Source: UBA1535 sp964371035
Lineage (GTDB): Bacteria; Bacillota; Clostridia; Tissierellales; Sedimentibacteraceae
Assembly (NCBI GenBank): GCA_964371035.1
Contig: CAYJLG010000013.1
Span: forward strand, 4,351 to 68,350
Direction of reading: 5' to 3'
DNA: 64,000 bases
Shown piece after piece: positions 14,605 through 23,816 of the stretch. The notes under the pieces were generated by a model. The model searched no databases. It was given only the letters and a program-made list of their open reading frames with translations, and had not been told where the DNA came from. Numbering within the stretch: position 1 is the first letter of the stretch; the number at the start of each line of letters is the position of its first letter. The translations under genes and the position numbers were made by a program.

Positions 14605-17466
14605 ATGAAAAATAAATTAATGATTTTGGATGGTTATAGTATATTGTTTAGAGCTTTTTATGCTATGCCACCTTTGAAAAATAAAAAAGGTCAATACACT
14701 AATGCTGTATACGGTTTTTTAAGTATGTTATATAAACTATTAGATTCATACTCACCAGAATATATATGCGTGGCATTTGATCCAAAAACGCCTACTTTTA
14801 GACACGAACAATATTCAGAATATAAGGCAGGTCGAGCAAAGGCTCCTGATGAACTTGTGTCTCAGTTTGATCTAATTAGAGAAACTTTAAAAGCACACAA
14901 CATTGAATGTGTTGAAATCAATGGTTTCGAAGCAGACGATGTAGCTGGTACTCTAGCTAATTTAGCTTCAAAAAATGATATGGAAGTATACTTAGTAACT
15001 AGTGATAAAGACTACCTTCAACTAGTTGATGATGATGTCAAAGTTTTACTTACTAAAAAAGGTGCTACAAACATTAAAGTAATGGATAGAAATGCAGTGA
15101 TGGAAGACTACGAGATAACTCCCGAGCAATTTGTTGATTTAAAAGCCTTGATGGGTGATCAATCAGACAATATTCCAGGAGTAAAAGGTGTAGGTGAAAA
15201 AACTGCAATTAAACTAATAAAAGATTATCATGATTTAGATACTCTTTATGATAATATTGATGATATAAAAGGAAAGCTTAAAGAAAAACTAGAAAACGAC
15301 AAAATGCAGGCATATATGAGTAAAACATTAGCAAAAATAGTTACAGATATACCTGTAGATGTTGATTTTGAAGACTTCAAAAAAAATGATCCTAACGATG
15401 AAATATTATATAATTTATACGAAGAGCTAGGATTTAAAAACTTTAAAAAAAGGATCCATACACCACAAAATAATTTTAGCAACGCTTCATTGTCAGGCAC
15501 AAGTAGTGATTCTAGAAAATCAAGCAATACCGAAAATATTTCGAATAAAATTATTGAGAACGAACCTAGTGCACAATTTTCTATTTTTGATATGCATTCA
15601 GATTCAAAATTAGACATTAATTCTAATGAAGCAAATGTAATTATTGAATCAGATGATACTACTTCTACTACAATTCAAAAATCGAATGTGCTAACTATAT
15701 ATAGTAAAGATGACTACATGTTCTCTGAGTTGTTAAGCAAAATCGAAAAATCTAATCGAATAGCTCTTAAGTTTATTTTTGATGGCGAAAGAGCATTATA
15801 TTCAGAAGCAGTCGCATTGAGCATATCTTGCTTTGATGAAAATATTTATTATATCGATTTGACAGATGAAACAAGGAATGACTTTTTACTATGCCTAAAA
15901 TTAATGTTTGAAAATGAATCTTTAAAAAAGTATAGCCATGATCTAAAATCCGACATAATATATTTATTAAAACACAATATTAGTCTAAAAGGTATTTGTT
16001 TTGACAGTGAAATTGCAAAATATATATTAGATCCATCTGAAAACTCTTATGGAATACATAAGCTTGCATATGAATTTTTAGATTTAGATATCCCTTCAGA
16101 AGAAGATTATTTAGGAAAAGGCAAAGGAAAATTATCATTTAAAGATTTGCATTTAGATAAAAAGATAGAATATTTACATAATTTTATCAATTCAGTAGTC
16201 AATATCGAACCTATTATTTTAGAAAAAATTAATGAAATCAGCATGCAAGACTTGTTTTTCAAAATCGAAATGCCATTAATTGAAGTATTAGCCAATATGG
16301 AATTTTTAGGATTTAAAGTTAACGCCAAGGTTTTAGATGACATTGGTATTGAACTTAACAAAAAAATAGCTGTTTTAGAAAATAAAATATACGAATCAGC
16401 GAACCAGCCTTTCAATATTAATTCGCCTAAACAATTAGGTGTAATATTGTTTGAAGATTTAGGATTACCAGTGATTAAGAAAACTAAAACAGGATATTCT
16501 ACAGATGTAGAAGTTCTTGATAAATTGAAAAAAAGCCATCCTATTGCGAATTTATTGATAGAGTATAGACAGCTGACTAAATTAAATTCGACTTATGTTG
16601 AAGGATTAAAATCAGTAATAGATAAAAAAGATGATAGAATACACTCTGTTCTAAATCAAACTATTACTACTACAGGTAGAATCAGTAGCACTGAACCTAA
16701 CCTACAAAATATTCCCACAAGGACTGCTGAAGGAAGAGAAATAAGAAAAGCATTTATTGCAGAAGATGGGTATGTGTTAGTAGATGCAGATTATTCTCAA
16801 ATTGAATTAAGAGTTCTTGCAGAACTTTCAAGTGAAGAAAAACTAATAGAGGCATTTAAAAACAATGAAGATATCCATACAAAAACAGCCTCTGAAGTAT
16901 TTAAGACTCCTATGGAGGAAGTTACCTCAACCATGAGAAGCCGAGCAAAGGCTGTAAATTTCGGAATCATATATGGTATAAGTGATTATGGATTAAGTAA
17001 AGATTTAGATATTCCAAGAAAAGAAGCAAAAGAATACATAGAGAGCTATTTGGCATATTATGATAAGATAGATAGCTATATGAATAATATAATCGCTCAA
17101 AGCAAACATGATTTGTACGTTGAAACTTACTTTAAAAGAAGACGATACATTCCTGAACTAGAGTCAAGAAATTTTAATATACGAGCATTCGGAGAAAGGA
17201 TTGCGCTTAATACTCCTGTTCAAGGAACTGCAGCCGACATCATAAAAATTGCAATGATTAATGTATACAAAAGATTAAAACAAGATAATTTAAAATCGAG
17301 ATTATTGCTACAAGTTCATGATGAACTTATAATTGAAGCACACAATGACGAAGTTGAACTCGTAAAAAACATACTCGTATGCGAAATGGAAAGTGTAGTA
17401 AAAGATTTCAAAGTACATCTTAAAGCAGATGTAAATGTAGGAGATAGTTGGTATGAATCAAAATAG
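14605..17466 (+). CDS. polA: DNA polymerase I
   Basis: A 953-residue family A DNA polymerase for Okazaki-fragment processing and repair. The N-terminal 5'-3' exonuclease (about 1-290) retains DGYSILFRAFYA, FEADDVAGTLA, SDKDYLQL and GDQSDNIPGVKG. A low-complexity Ser/Asn linker follows (about 290-350). The central exonuclease domain is degenerate: the position of the metal-binding DxE reads IALKFIFDG, so proofreading is probably absent, as in other Firmicute/thermophile Pol I enzymes. The polymerase domain has motif A (VLVDADYSQIELRVLA), motif B (RSRAKAVNFGIIYGIS) and motif C (LLQVHDELIIEA). Its end overlaps coaE by 14 nt, a common gene pairing in Firmicutes. Confidence 0.97.
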   Translation: MKNKLMILDGYSILFRAFYAMPPLKNKKGQYTNAVYGFLSMLYKLLDSYSPEYICVAFDPKTPTFRHEQYSEYKAGRAKAPDELVSQFDLIRETLKAHNIECVEINGFEADDVAGTLANLASKNDMEVYLVTSDKDYLQLVDDDVKVLLTKKGATNIKVMDRNAVMEDYEITPEQFVDLKALMGDQSDNIPGVKGVGEKTAIKLIKDYHDLDTLYDNIDDIKGKLKEKLENDKMQAYMSKTLAKIVTDIPVDVDFEDFKKNDPNDEILYNLYEELGFKNFKKRIHTPQNNFSNASLSGTSSDSRKSSNTENISNKIIENEPSAQFSIFDMHSDSKLDINSNEANVIIESDDTTSTTIQKSNVLTIYSKDDYMFSELLSKIEKSNRIALKFIFDGERALYSEAVALSISCFDENIYYIDLTDETRNDFLLCLKLMFENESLKKYSHDLKSDIIYLLKHNISLKGICFDSEIAKYILDPSENSYGIHKLAYEFLDLDIPSEEDYLGKGKGKLSFKDLHLDKKIEYLHNFINSVVNIEPIILEKINEISMQDLFFKIEMPLIEVLANMEFLGFKVNAKVLDDIGIELNKKIAVLENKIYESANQPFNINSPKQLGVILFEDLGLPVIKKTKTGYSTDVEVLDKLKKSHPIANLLIEYRQLTKLNSTYVEGLKSVIDKKDDRIHSVLNQTITTTGRISSTEPNLQNIPTRTAEGREIRKAFIAEDGYVLVDADYSQIELRVLAELSSEEKLIEAFKNNEDIHTKTASEVFKTPMEEVTSTMRSRAKAVNFGIIYGISDYGLSKDLDIPRKEAKEYIESYLAYYDKIDSYMNNIIAQSKHDLYVETYFKRRRYIPELESRNFNIRAFGERIALNTPVQGTAADIIKIAMINVYKRLKQDNLKSRLLLQVHDELIIEAHNDEVELVKNILVCEMESVVKDFKVHLKADVNVGDSWYESK

Positions 17467-18127
17467 TATTAACCCAGATTTTGGAGAAATTAAAACTTGT
17501 GAAAAATTAATTATAAAAGAAAAATGTACACCTCATATTACAGTGATAACAGGTGGCATCGCAACAGGAAAAAGTCAAGTCACTAATTATCTGCGTTCTC
17601 TTGGATATCAAGTTTTAGATTGTGACAAAATTGTGCATGATGGTTATAAAATAAATCGCTCTCTATATGAAACTCTATTAGAATCGTTTTCTGATAATAT
17701 ACTTGATGAAAATAAAAACATAGATAGAAAAGTTGTTGCTGAAATAATTTTTTCAGACGATAAAAAGCGTGCTCTAGTAAATAAAATTGTACATAAATAT
17801 GTTGTAGATGAACTTATGAAGAGTGTTAAAGATTGCAAGGATAATATTATATTTTTAGATATCCCATTAATGTTAGAAGAAAAAGATGCTCTTATCGAAA
17901 TGGGCCTCAAATATGATGATATTTGGCTCGTATATGTAAATCCGCAAATTCAAAAAAAAAGGCTTTCAAAAAGAGCTTTAGAAGAAGGAAAAAATGTAGA
18001 ACAAGTACTCAAGGTTATTGATAAACAAATGTCAATAGACGATAAAGTCAAAATTGTTGACAAAATTATTAATAACGAAGGTTCTTTAAGCGATTTAAAA
18101 AACAATGTCGATTTATTATTAGATTAA
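17453..18127 (+). CDS. coaE: Dephospho-CoA kinase
   Basis: A 224-residue P-loop kinase catalysing the last step of coenzyme A synthesis. The Walker A is GGIATGKS (usual family form GGIGSGKS), followed by GYQVLDCDKIVHDGY. IIFLDIPLMLEEKDALIEMG and RLSKRALEEGKN match the substrate-binding parts. There is an unusual ~27-residue N-terminal extension before the beta-strand HITVITGG; the ATG used overlaps polA and has GGAG 9 nt upstream, so translation is probably coupled. Followed by a strong bidirectional terminator. Confidence 0.93.
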   Translation: MNQNSINPDFGEIKTCEKLIIKEKCTPHITVITGGIATGKSQVTNYLRSLGYQVLDCDKIVHDGYKINRSLYETLLESFSDNILDENKNIDRKVVAEIIFSDDKKRALVNKIVHKYVVDELMKSVKDCKDNIIFLDIPLMLEEKDALIEMGLKYDDIWLVYVNPQIQKKRLSKRALEEGKNVEQVLKVIDKQMSIDDKVKIVDKIINNEGSLSDLKNNVDLLLD

Positions 18128-18129
18128 AA

Positions 18130-18185
18130 AAAACACATCTTATGTTTCGTAGTACAATATACTACACGGAGATAAGATGTGTTTT
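18130..18185. terminator. Bidirectional terminator between coaE and MATE genes
   Basis: A perfect 14-bp stem (AAAACACATCTTAT with ATAAGATGTGTTTT) enclosing a second stem (GTAGTA/TACTAC) with T runs on both strands, between convergent genes. Confidence 0.88.
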
Positions 18186-18204
18186 AATTTTTTCTATAAT
18201 ACAA

Positions 18205-19590
18205 TTATTTACTTATAGCTTTATTTTTCCAATTACCTATTTTATAAACTATAGCTGTTAAAATTGCTCCTGTAACCCACGAAATTAAAGTTGAAGAAAA
18301 AACACTTAAACTATTTCCGTTTGGAAGTTCTGGAGTCGTAGTCAAATGTGCAAATAGATAAGCTATAGGAACTCTCAAAACAACTGTGGCAAAAATTGAA
18401 ATCCACATAGGTGAAACAGTATCTCCTGCTCCTCGCATAATACCTGAAAGCGACTGTGTGATTGAAAAAGCAATATATCCTAAAGATAGAATCCTCAACA
18501 GCGTCATGCTTAAATCTATCAGTTCTTCTGTATCTGTAAAAATTGCTACTAAATTCCGTCCAAATAACAGTATCATGGAAGTAATAAATATGGATGTACC
18601 AACTGCAAGTATAGTTCCTTTTATGGCACCTTCTTCTACCCTCTTCATATTACCTGCGCCGATATTTTGTCCGGCATAAGTAGTCATAGCGTTTCCAAAA
18701 GAAAAAATCGGCATTATTGCAAAGCTATCTACTCTCATTACTATTGTATTTGCAGCAATAAACATTTCTCCATAACTGTTTGATAAAGGTTGAATAACTA
18801 CCATAGCTAAAGAAAAAACTAGCTGAGTAAGCCCCGAAGGAAGTCCAAGTTTTACAATTTTATCAATATATAATCTATTCCACTTAACATATTTTCTATT
18901 AAAATCAAAAGATGATGTCATTTTCCTAAGTTTTCTTAAACATAAAATAGCTGATACAAATTGTGCTATAACTGTTGCCAATGCAACTCCTGCTACTCCC
19001 ATATTAAAGTACGCAACAAATAATAAATCAAGAGCAATATTTAAAAAGGTAGTAATTAATAGATAAATAAGCGGTGAAATCGAATCTCCCAGTCCTCTCA
19101 TCACACCACACAAAATGTTGTAATATGCTAGCCCACCTACTCCTAAAGTCATTATTACTAGATAGGATGTGCTCCAATCTATTATACTTTCAGGAGTATT
19201 CAATAGTTCTAATAAAGGACGAGCAACTAATGGACCTACTATCATCAAAAAAACTGTAGCGATGCCAACAAGAATAACACATGCCCCTACTGTATTTGAT
19301 ATGCCTTCTCTATCTCTTGCACCAAAATATTGAGAAACGATAACACTAGCACCTACAGAAATTGCAATAAACATAACTATTAGCAAATTGAATAAAGATC
19401 CTACACTGCCAACAGCAGCTAATGCGTTATCTCCGACATATCTACCTACTATGATACTATCTACAGTATTATAAAGTTGTTGAGCGATATTTCCTAACAA
19501 CAAAGGAATCATAAAAAGCACGATGTTTTTGGTCGGCGAACCTTTTGTCATATCTATACCTTGTTTCAAATTCTTAATAAAACTACTCAT
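18205..19590 (-). CDS. MATE family exporter (second of three)
   Basis: A 461-residue twelve-helix MATE transporter. The N-terminus MTKGSPTKNIVLFMIPLLLG with NIAQQLYNTVDSIIVGRYVG and the repeat in the second half (LGLPSGLTQLVFSLAMVVI) are diagnostic. It follows pyrR by 17 nt and is probably co-transcribed at the 3' end of the sepF/lspA/rluD/pyrR cluster. GGAG lies 6-7 nt before the ATG. In many Firmicutes a uracil permease occupies the place after pyrR; here it is a MATE exporter. The substrate is unknown. Confidence 0.88.
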   Translation of the reverse strand: MSSFIKNLKQGIDMTKGSPTKNIVLFMIPLLLGNIAQQLYNTVDSIIVGRYVGDNALAAVGSVGSLFNLLIVMFIAISVGASVIVSQYFGARDREGISNTVGACVILVGIATVFLMIVGPLVARPLLELLNTPESIIDWSTSYLVIMTLGVGGLAYYNILCGVMRGLGDSISPLIYLLITTFLNIALDLLFVAYFNMGVAGVALATVIAQFVSAILCLRKLRKMTSSFDFNRKYVKWNRLYIDKIVKLGLPSGLTQLVFSLAMVVIQPLSNSYGEMFIAANTIVMRVDSFAIMPIFSFGNAMTTYAGQNIGAGNMKRVEEGAIKGTILAVGTSIFITSMILLFGRNLVAIFTDTEELIDLSMTLLRILSLGYIAFSITQSLSGIMRGAGDTVSPMWISIFATVVLRVPIAYLFAHLTTTPELPNGNSLSVFSSTLISWVTGAILTAIVYKIGNWKNKAISK

Positions 19591-19607
19591 AAATGTCTCC
19601 GAATCTT

Positions 19608-20138
19608 TTATTTTTCTTCTATCAATACCTGGCTTTCACCATCAACATCAAGATAAACTTTTACTTTCTCTTCCCTAGAAGTAGGAACATTTTTACCTAT
19701 AAAATCAGCTCTAATTGGTAACTCCCTATGCCCTCTGTCTATAAGGACAGCTAAAAAAACATTTTTAGGCCTACCCTTATCTACTATTGCATCTAAAGCA
19801 GCCCTAACTGTTCTACCAGTATATAGAACATCATCTATTAGTACAACAGATTTATTTTCTATATCATACTTAAAATCTTCTACCGATATAGGAGCTTCTT
19901 TATCCTTCTCAAAGTCGTCCCTATAAAAAGTTATATCGATTGGAAAAGTAGGAATTTCTATATTTTCAATACTTTTAACAGCTTCTTGTATCATCTTTGC
20001 AAGAGGCCATCCTCCAGTTTTGATGCCTATCAGAACTAGATTTTCTGCACCCTTATTTTTTTCAATTATTTCGTGTGCGACTCTAGTAATAGCTCTTTTA
20101 ATCGCCTGATTATCTAGTATCAATGCTTTAATTTTCAT
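19608..20138 (-). CDS. pyrR: Bifunctional PyrR: pyrimidine attenuation regulator / uracil phosphoribosyltransferase
   Basis: A 176-residue phosphoribosyltransferase with the PRPP loop VVLIDDVLYTGRTVRAALDA and the N-terminal ITRVAHEIIEKN plus LIGIKTGGWPLA. PyrR binds pyr mRNA attenuators in the presence of UMP and also makes UMP from uracil and PRPP. No pyrimidine biosynthesis gene or PyrR-type attenuator was seen in the window, so its target must be elsewhere. It is 4 nt after rluD in the same operon, the usual Firmicute order lspA-rluD-pyrR. Confidence 0.93.
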   Translation of the reverse strand: MKIKALILDNQAIKRAITRVAHEIIEKNKGAENLVLIGIKTGGWPLAKMIQEAVKSIENIEIPTFPIDITFYRDDFEKDKEAPISVEDFKYDIENKSVVLIDDVLYTGRTVRAALDAIVDKGRPKNVFLAVLIDRGHRELPIRADFIGKNVPTSREEKVKVYLDVDGESQVLIEEK

Positions 20139-20142
20139 TAAT

Positions 20143-21054
20143 CTACTCCGATTTTTCTAATTTATCAATAACTTCCAAAAAATATTTTGGCAATTCAGAA
20201 TTAAACTCCATATATTGACTAGTCGTAGGGTGAATAAACCCCAAACGCTTAGAATGGAGCAACTGTCCATCTAATCCAAATTTTTTATCCTGCTTTCCAT
20301 AGACATCATCCCCAACAACAGGATGTCCAATATATTTCATATGTACCCTTATTTGATGTGTTCTGCCAGTTTCTAATTTAAGTTTAACTAATGTATATCT
20401 ATTAAATCTCTTTATAACTTCATAGTTTGTAACTGCATTTTTGCTATTTTTAGTAGTAACACATCTTTTCTTTCTATCTTTTTCACTTCTTCCTAAAGGC
20501 GCATCTATGGTGTCAGTGTCCTTTTTTAAAACTCCTTCTACTAATGCATAATAAATTCTATCTATAGAGTGTTCTTTAAGTTTTTCAGATAAGAAATTAT
20601 GTGAATTATCATTTTTAGCTATGATTAAAAGTCCAGAAGTATTTTTATCTAATCTATGAACAATCCCTGGTCTTAACACGCCGTTGATAGACGAAAGTTT
20701 ATCTACTCTATACATTAGTGCGTTTACTAATGTGCCTGAATAATGTCCAGCTGCAGGGTGTACAACCATGCCTTGAGGCTTATTTATTACTGCAACATCA
20801 TCATCTTCATATACGATATCTAATGTTATATCTTCACCTTTTACATCTAAAATTTCAGGTGCTGGTAAATCAATCTGTATATTATCATCTAGTTTTATTT
20901 TATAATTTTTTGCAACAACCTTGTCATTGACAGTAACTAAACCATCTAAGATAAGTTTTTGAATAGAGTTTCTTGTCATATTATCTAAGTTATCAGAAAT
21001 AAACGCATCAATCCTCTTGCCTTCTTCTTTAGCTGTAATATTAATTTTATCCAT
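20143..21054 (-). CDS. rluD: RluD-family 23S rRNA pseudouridine synthase
   Basis: A 303-residue pseudouridine synthase. An S4 RNA-binding domain (RIDAFISDNLDNMTRNSIQK, residues 14-33) precedes the catalytic domain with the GIVHRLDKNTSGLLIIAKN motif carrying the catalytic Asp, and LETGRTHQIRVHMKYIGHPVVGD. It would modify uridines in helix 69 or similar sites of 23S rRNA; target by family only. Its start overlaps the end of lspA by 8 nt. Confidence 0.9.
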   Translation of the reverse strand: MDKINITAKEEGKRIDAFISDNLDNMTRNSIQKLILDGLVTVNDKVVAKNYKIKLDDNIQIDLPAPEILDVKGEDITLDIVYEDDDVAVINKPQGMVVHPAAGHYSGTLVNALMYRVDKLSSINGVLRPGIVHRLDKNTSGLLIIAKNDNSHNFLSEKLKEHSIDRIYYALVEGVLKKDTDTIDAPLGRSEKDRKKRCVTTKNSKNAVTNYEVIKRFNRYTLVKLKLETGRTHQIRVHMKYIGHPVVGDDVYGKQDKKFGLDGQLLHSKRLGFIHPTTSQYMEFNSELPKYFLEVIDKLEKSE

Positions 21055-21523
21055 CTATTTCGCTCTTTTCAAACTTATCAGTCAAAATGAGTATGCACAT
21101 CAAAATTGTGCCCACTACAACACAGCAGTCAGCTATATTAAATACTGGAAAATTGTAAAAAGTTCCAAATCTTACATCTATAAAATCTATTACAAATCCT
21201 AATCTCAATCTATCAATAAAGTTCCCTAATGCCCCACTTAAGATTAAAGATATGACATATTTTGAAAAAGTAGTCGTATTTTTATTAATTATAAGATAAT
21301 ACATCAAAAAAGCTACTAATATTACTGTCGCAACTATAAAAAACAGTCTTTGACCTTGTAGCATACCAAATGCAGCACCTCTATTTTCAACATATGTAAA
21401 TCTTAAAAAATCACCAATAATATGTATCGAGGGGTTGTTTTGCAAATTTTCTACAGCAAAATATTTTGTAACTTGGTCTAAAATTAGGAAAAAGCTTGTT
21501 ATCAAGCCACATAAAATGTACAT
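21047..21523 (-). CDS. lspA: Lipoprotein signal peptidase (signal peptidase II)
   Basis: A 158-residue four-helix membrane aspartyl protease that removes signal peptides from prolipoproteins. The conserved boxes are DQVTKYF, YVENRGAAFGML, LSGALGNFIDR and GFVIDFIDV ... FNIADCCVVVG, giving the two catalytic aspartates. Length is normal. The gene overlaps rluD, and mtnN lies 3 nt upstream. Confidence 0.95.
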   Translation of the reverse strand: MYILCGLITSFFLILDQVTKYFAVENLQNNPSIHIIGDFLRFTYVENRGAAFGMLQGQRLFFIVATVILVAFLMYYLIINKNTTTFSKYVISLILSGALGNFIDRLRLGFVIDFIDVRFGTFYNFPVFNIADCCVVVGTILMCILILTDKFEKSEIDG

Positions 21524-21526
21524 TTA

Positions 21527-22222
21527 CTATAACTCCTCAATTAATCTGCTCGAAATCATAAAACATTTTTCAAGTGCAATTTTTTCAAATTCTTCATACA
21601 CCATCTGAGCTCTATCATCAGCAGTGTCTGAAATGCACCTTACTGCAACAAATGGTACTTTATTTAAAAAGCATACGTGCGCAATAGAGGCACTTTCCAT
21701 GTCTGTGCATAATGCATCAAAAGTATCTTTAATCCATTGTTTTTGAGAATTTTCAGAAACGAATTCATCTCCTGACACTATTCTTCCAACAAAATACTTA
21801 ATATTATTATTCTTAGCTATGCTTTCAATTTTTTCAAGCAAAAATATATCACCCTTAAATATAGAATCTTCTCCCATCCTAGGTATAATTCCCGCAGGAT
21901 ACCCAAAATTCTCTACCTTCATGTCATGCTGCATTAAATCTTTAGAGAAAACTATATCTGCAATATCTACTTTTTCAGAAATCGCACCTGCAATGCCTGA
22001 ATTAATGATACAATCAACTCCAAATCTGTCAATCAAAAGTTGGGTACATATAGCTGAGTTGACTTTTCCTATACCCGAAACAACTATTACTACTTTCTTG
22101 TCTTTATATGCAGCTATATTAAATTCAAAATTTAAATAATTAATTTTTTCTTCACAGTTTAAATGTTTAATAAGAGCAGAAACTTCCTCTTCCATCGCTC
22201 CGATAATACCAATATTTTTCAT
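21527..22222 (-). CDS. mtnN: 5'-methylthioadenosine/S-adenosylhomocysteine (and 5'-deoxyadenosine) nucleosidase
   Basis: A 231-residue MTAN enzyme that hydrolyses methylthioadenosine, S-adenosylhomocysteine and 5'-deoxyadenosine to adenine plus the thioribose or deoxyribose. It shows GIIGAMEEEVSAL, VVSGIGKVNSAICTQLLID, NSGIAGAI, the substrate Glu in CTDMESASIAHVCF, and the catalytic Asp in RCISDTADD. It lies between ylmH and lspA, where many Firmicutes carry divIVA. Its sugar products are the expected substrates of the kinase, isomerase and aldolase at 41.1-44.1 kb. Confidence 0.95.
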   Translation of the reverse strand: MKNIGIIGAMEEEVSALIKHLNCEEKINYLNFEFNIAAYKDKKVVIVVSGIGKVNSAICTQLLIDRFGVDCIINSGIAGAISEKVDIADIVFSKDLMQHDMKVENFGYPAGIIPRMGEDSIFKGDIFLLEKIESIAKNNNIKYFVGRIVSGDEFVSENSQKQWIKDTFDALCTDMESASIAHVCFLNKVPFVAVRCISDTADDRAQMVYEEFEKIALEKCFMISSRLIEEL

Positions 22223-22242
22223 TTTACCTCCTAAAAACTAAT

Positions 22243-23037
22243 TTAAGTTTTTTTCACATAGTGTTTAATTGTCAATTTATATTTTCCACTTCTAGTATTT
22301 CCATTTTCATCAAAAATAAAAAATCTACCAAATTTTCTAATCGAAATTAAATCACCTTTTTTAACATTATGAGCAACTCTTTCTTCAATAGAGAAATTCA
22401 CCTTTACATCGCCTGACCTAATTATATCTGAGCAAAAATCTCTAGATTTATTAATTAACGATTTTACCACGTTATCTAGTCGCATCGAAGTTGTATTTAT
22501 AGTTATCAAGTCATGGTCAGGTTCTTTATATTCAACATCAGATAATAATATGTCTTTAATTTCTATTTTATTTTTCCCAATTTGTTCTAATCCAAAAGAT
22601 ATAATATCTCTAAATTCTTTGTGCAAGATTACATCTGCAAAACTATCATGCACATAAATATCACCTATTTTATCTCTATCCACGCCTAAGCTCATTATAG
22701 AACCTAGATAATCTTTATGGTCTAAATCTCTAAATTTTGATTTATTAAAGATTCTAACAGCACAAACAAAATCATTAATATCTATTTCATCAATGAATTC
22801 AGGATATAAAATTAAACTTTTCCTTTCACTATATAAATAGTCAGGGAAAAGTTTAAAATTAATATTACAATTATTAATTATAGGCATGCTATACTCAATT
22901 ACATTTTGAGTCGAAAAATCTGTAGCATTTATTACAGATCTTCGTTCTACAAGTTGAGCTTTATCTGCAATTTTTCTTACTGCTAGTTTAGTTGTTTCAT
23001 CTGCAATAAAATCATAATATTTATTAAAATCTTTCAT
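22243..23037 (-). CDS. ylmH: YlmH family S4-domain RNA-binding protein
   Basis: A 264-residue protein of the YlmH family linked in Firmicutes to cell division and, more recently, to ribosome-associated quality control. The N-terminal two thirds carry the family signatures DYLGSIMSLGVDRDKIGDIYV and the C-terminus is an S4 domain (MRLDNVVKSLINKSRDFCSD ... VKVNFSIEERVAHNVKKGD). Standard neighbour of yggT and sepF. Confidence 0.92.
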   Translation of the reverse strand: MKDFNKYYDFIADETTKLAVRKIADKAQLVERRSVINATDFSTQNVIEYSMPIINNCNINFKLFPDYLYSERKSLILYPEFIDEIDINDFVCAVRIFNKSKFRDLDHKDYLGSIMSLGVDRDKIGDIYVHDSFADVILHKEFRDIISFGLEQIGKNKIEIKDILLSDVEYKEPDHDLITINTTSMRLDNVVKSLINKSRDFCSDIIRSGDVKVNFSIEERVAHNVKKGDLISIRKFGRFFIFDENGNTRSGKYKLTIKHYVKKT

Positions 23038-23048
23038 TATCTCTCACT

Positions 23049-23318
23049 CTAAATTAATACTAACAAGATATTGGCAATAATGTCTATAAGCAAAAATGCT
23101 ATAATTGGAGAAATATCAAACATTCCGCCATTAAAACCTATTTTATCTAACAGCATTCTGCATGGAGCTAAAATAGGATCTGTAATTTTATATATAATCT
23201 CACCAAATTGGCTAATCCTTAAAGATTGCACATAAGAAGTAATGATTCTTATGATTATAGCTATCTTAGCTGATTCCGCAACTATTATTAAAATATTTTC
23301 AATCGAATTTGTTAACAT
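23049..23318 (-). CDS. YggT family membrane protein
   Basis: An 89-residue membrane protein with two hydrophobic helices around RIITSYV and the YggT signature ITDPILAPCRMLLDK, ending in a hydrophobic C-terminus. It sits between sepF and ylmH as in most Firmicutes. YggT proteins are implicated in cell-envelope or division functions and osmotic response; the molecular role is not established. Confidence 0.88.
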   Translation of the reverse strand: MLTNSIENILIIVAESAKIAIIIRIITSYVQSLRISQFGEIIYKITDPILAPCRMLLDKIGFNGGMFDISPIIAFLLIDIIANILLVLI

Positions 23319-23332
23319 ACAACTTATCCTTC

Positions 23333-23791
23333 TTAATTGCTAAAATATAGATTTTTTTCAAATTTTTCTTTTTCACTCATTCTTCCATCAATTTGAACAT
23401 TTAAAGGAGCTATAACGAAAATTCCTTTTGAAACTTTCTGAATACTTGCTTCTAATGCATAAACAGCACCTTTAATAAATTCAAAAATTTGTCTTTGATC
23501 CTCTAAATCAAGACTCTCAATGTTTAATACTACTGCTTTTCTGTTTTTCAATTCATCAACTGCTCTAGTGCAATCCTCATATTTTTCAGGTTCACAAATA
23601 AAAAGTTTCATATCAGAATTAGAATGCACTTTTATAACGTTGTTTTTTCTTTGAAATATGTTTTGATTAGATTCAACCGATTTTACGTTATCATTTTGCG
23701 CCTGTACCTGTTCTTCTTCCATCAAATCATCATCCTCATCTTCTATGTCTGTCAAGCCAATAAAATCCTTAACCTTATTAAATATACTCAT
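23333..23791 (-). CDS. sepF: Cell division protein SepF
   Basis: A 152-residue SepF. It has an N-terminal amphipathic membrane-binding helix (MSIFNKVKDFIGLTD), an acidic linker and the C-terminal SepF domain with MKLFICEPEKYEDCTRAVDE, AVVLNIESLD and FIKGAVYALEASIQKVSKGI. SepF anchors FtsZ to the membrane and organises the Z-ring. The start at 23791 is set by GGAGG 7 nt upstream and by the conserved amphipathic helix; a longer in-frame start at 23854 would overlap yggS. Confidence 0.94.
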   Translation of the reverse strand: MSIFNKVKDFIGLTDIEDEDDDLMEEEQVQAQNDNVKSVESNQNIFQRKNNVIKVHSNSDMKLFICEPEKYEDCTRAVDELKNRKAVVLNIESLDLEDQRQIFEFIKGAVYALEASIQKVSKGIFVIAPLNVQIDGRMSEKEKFEKNLYFSN

Positions 23792-23816
23792 TATTTTTCC
23801 TCCAATTCTACTTGTT

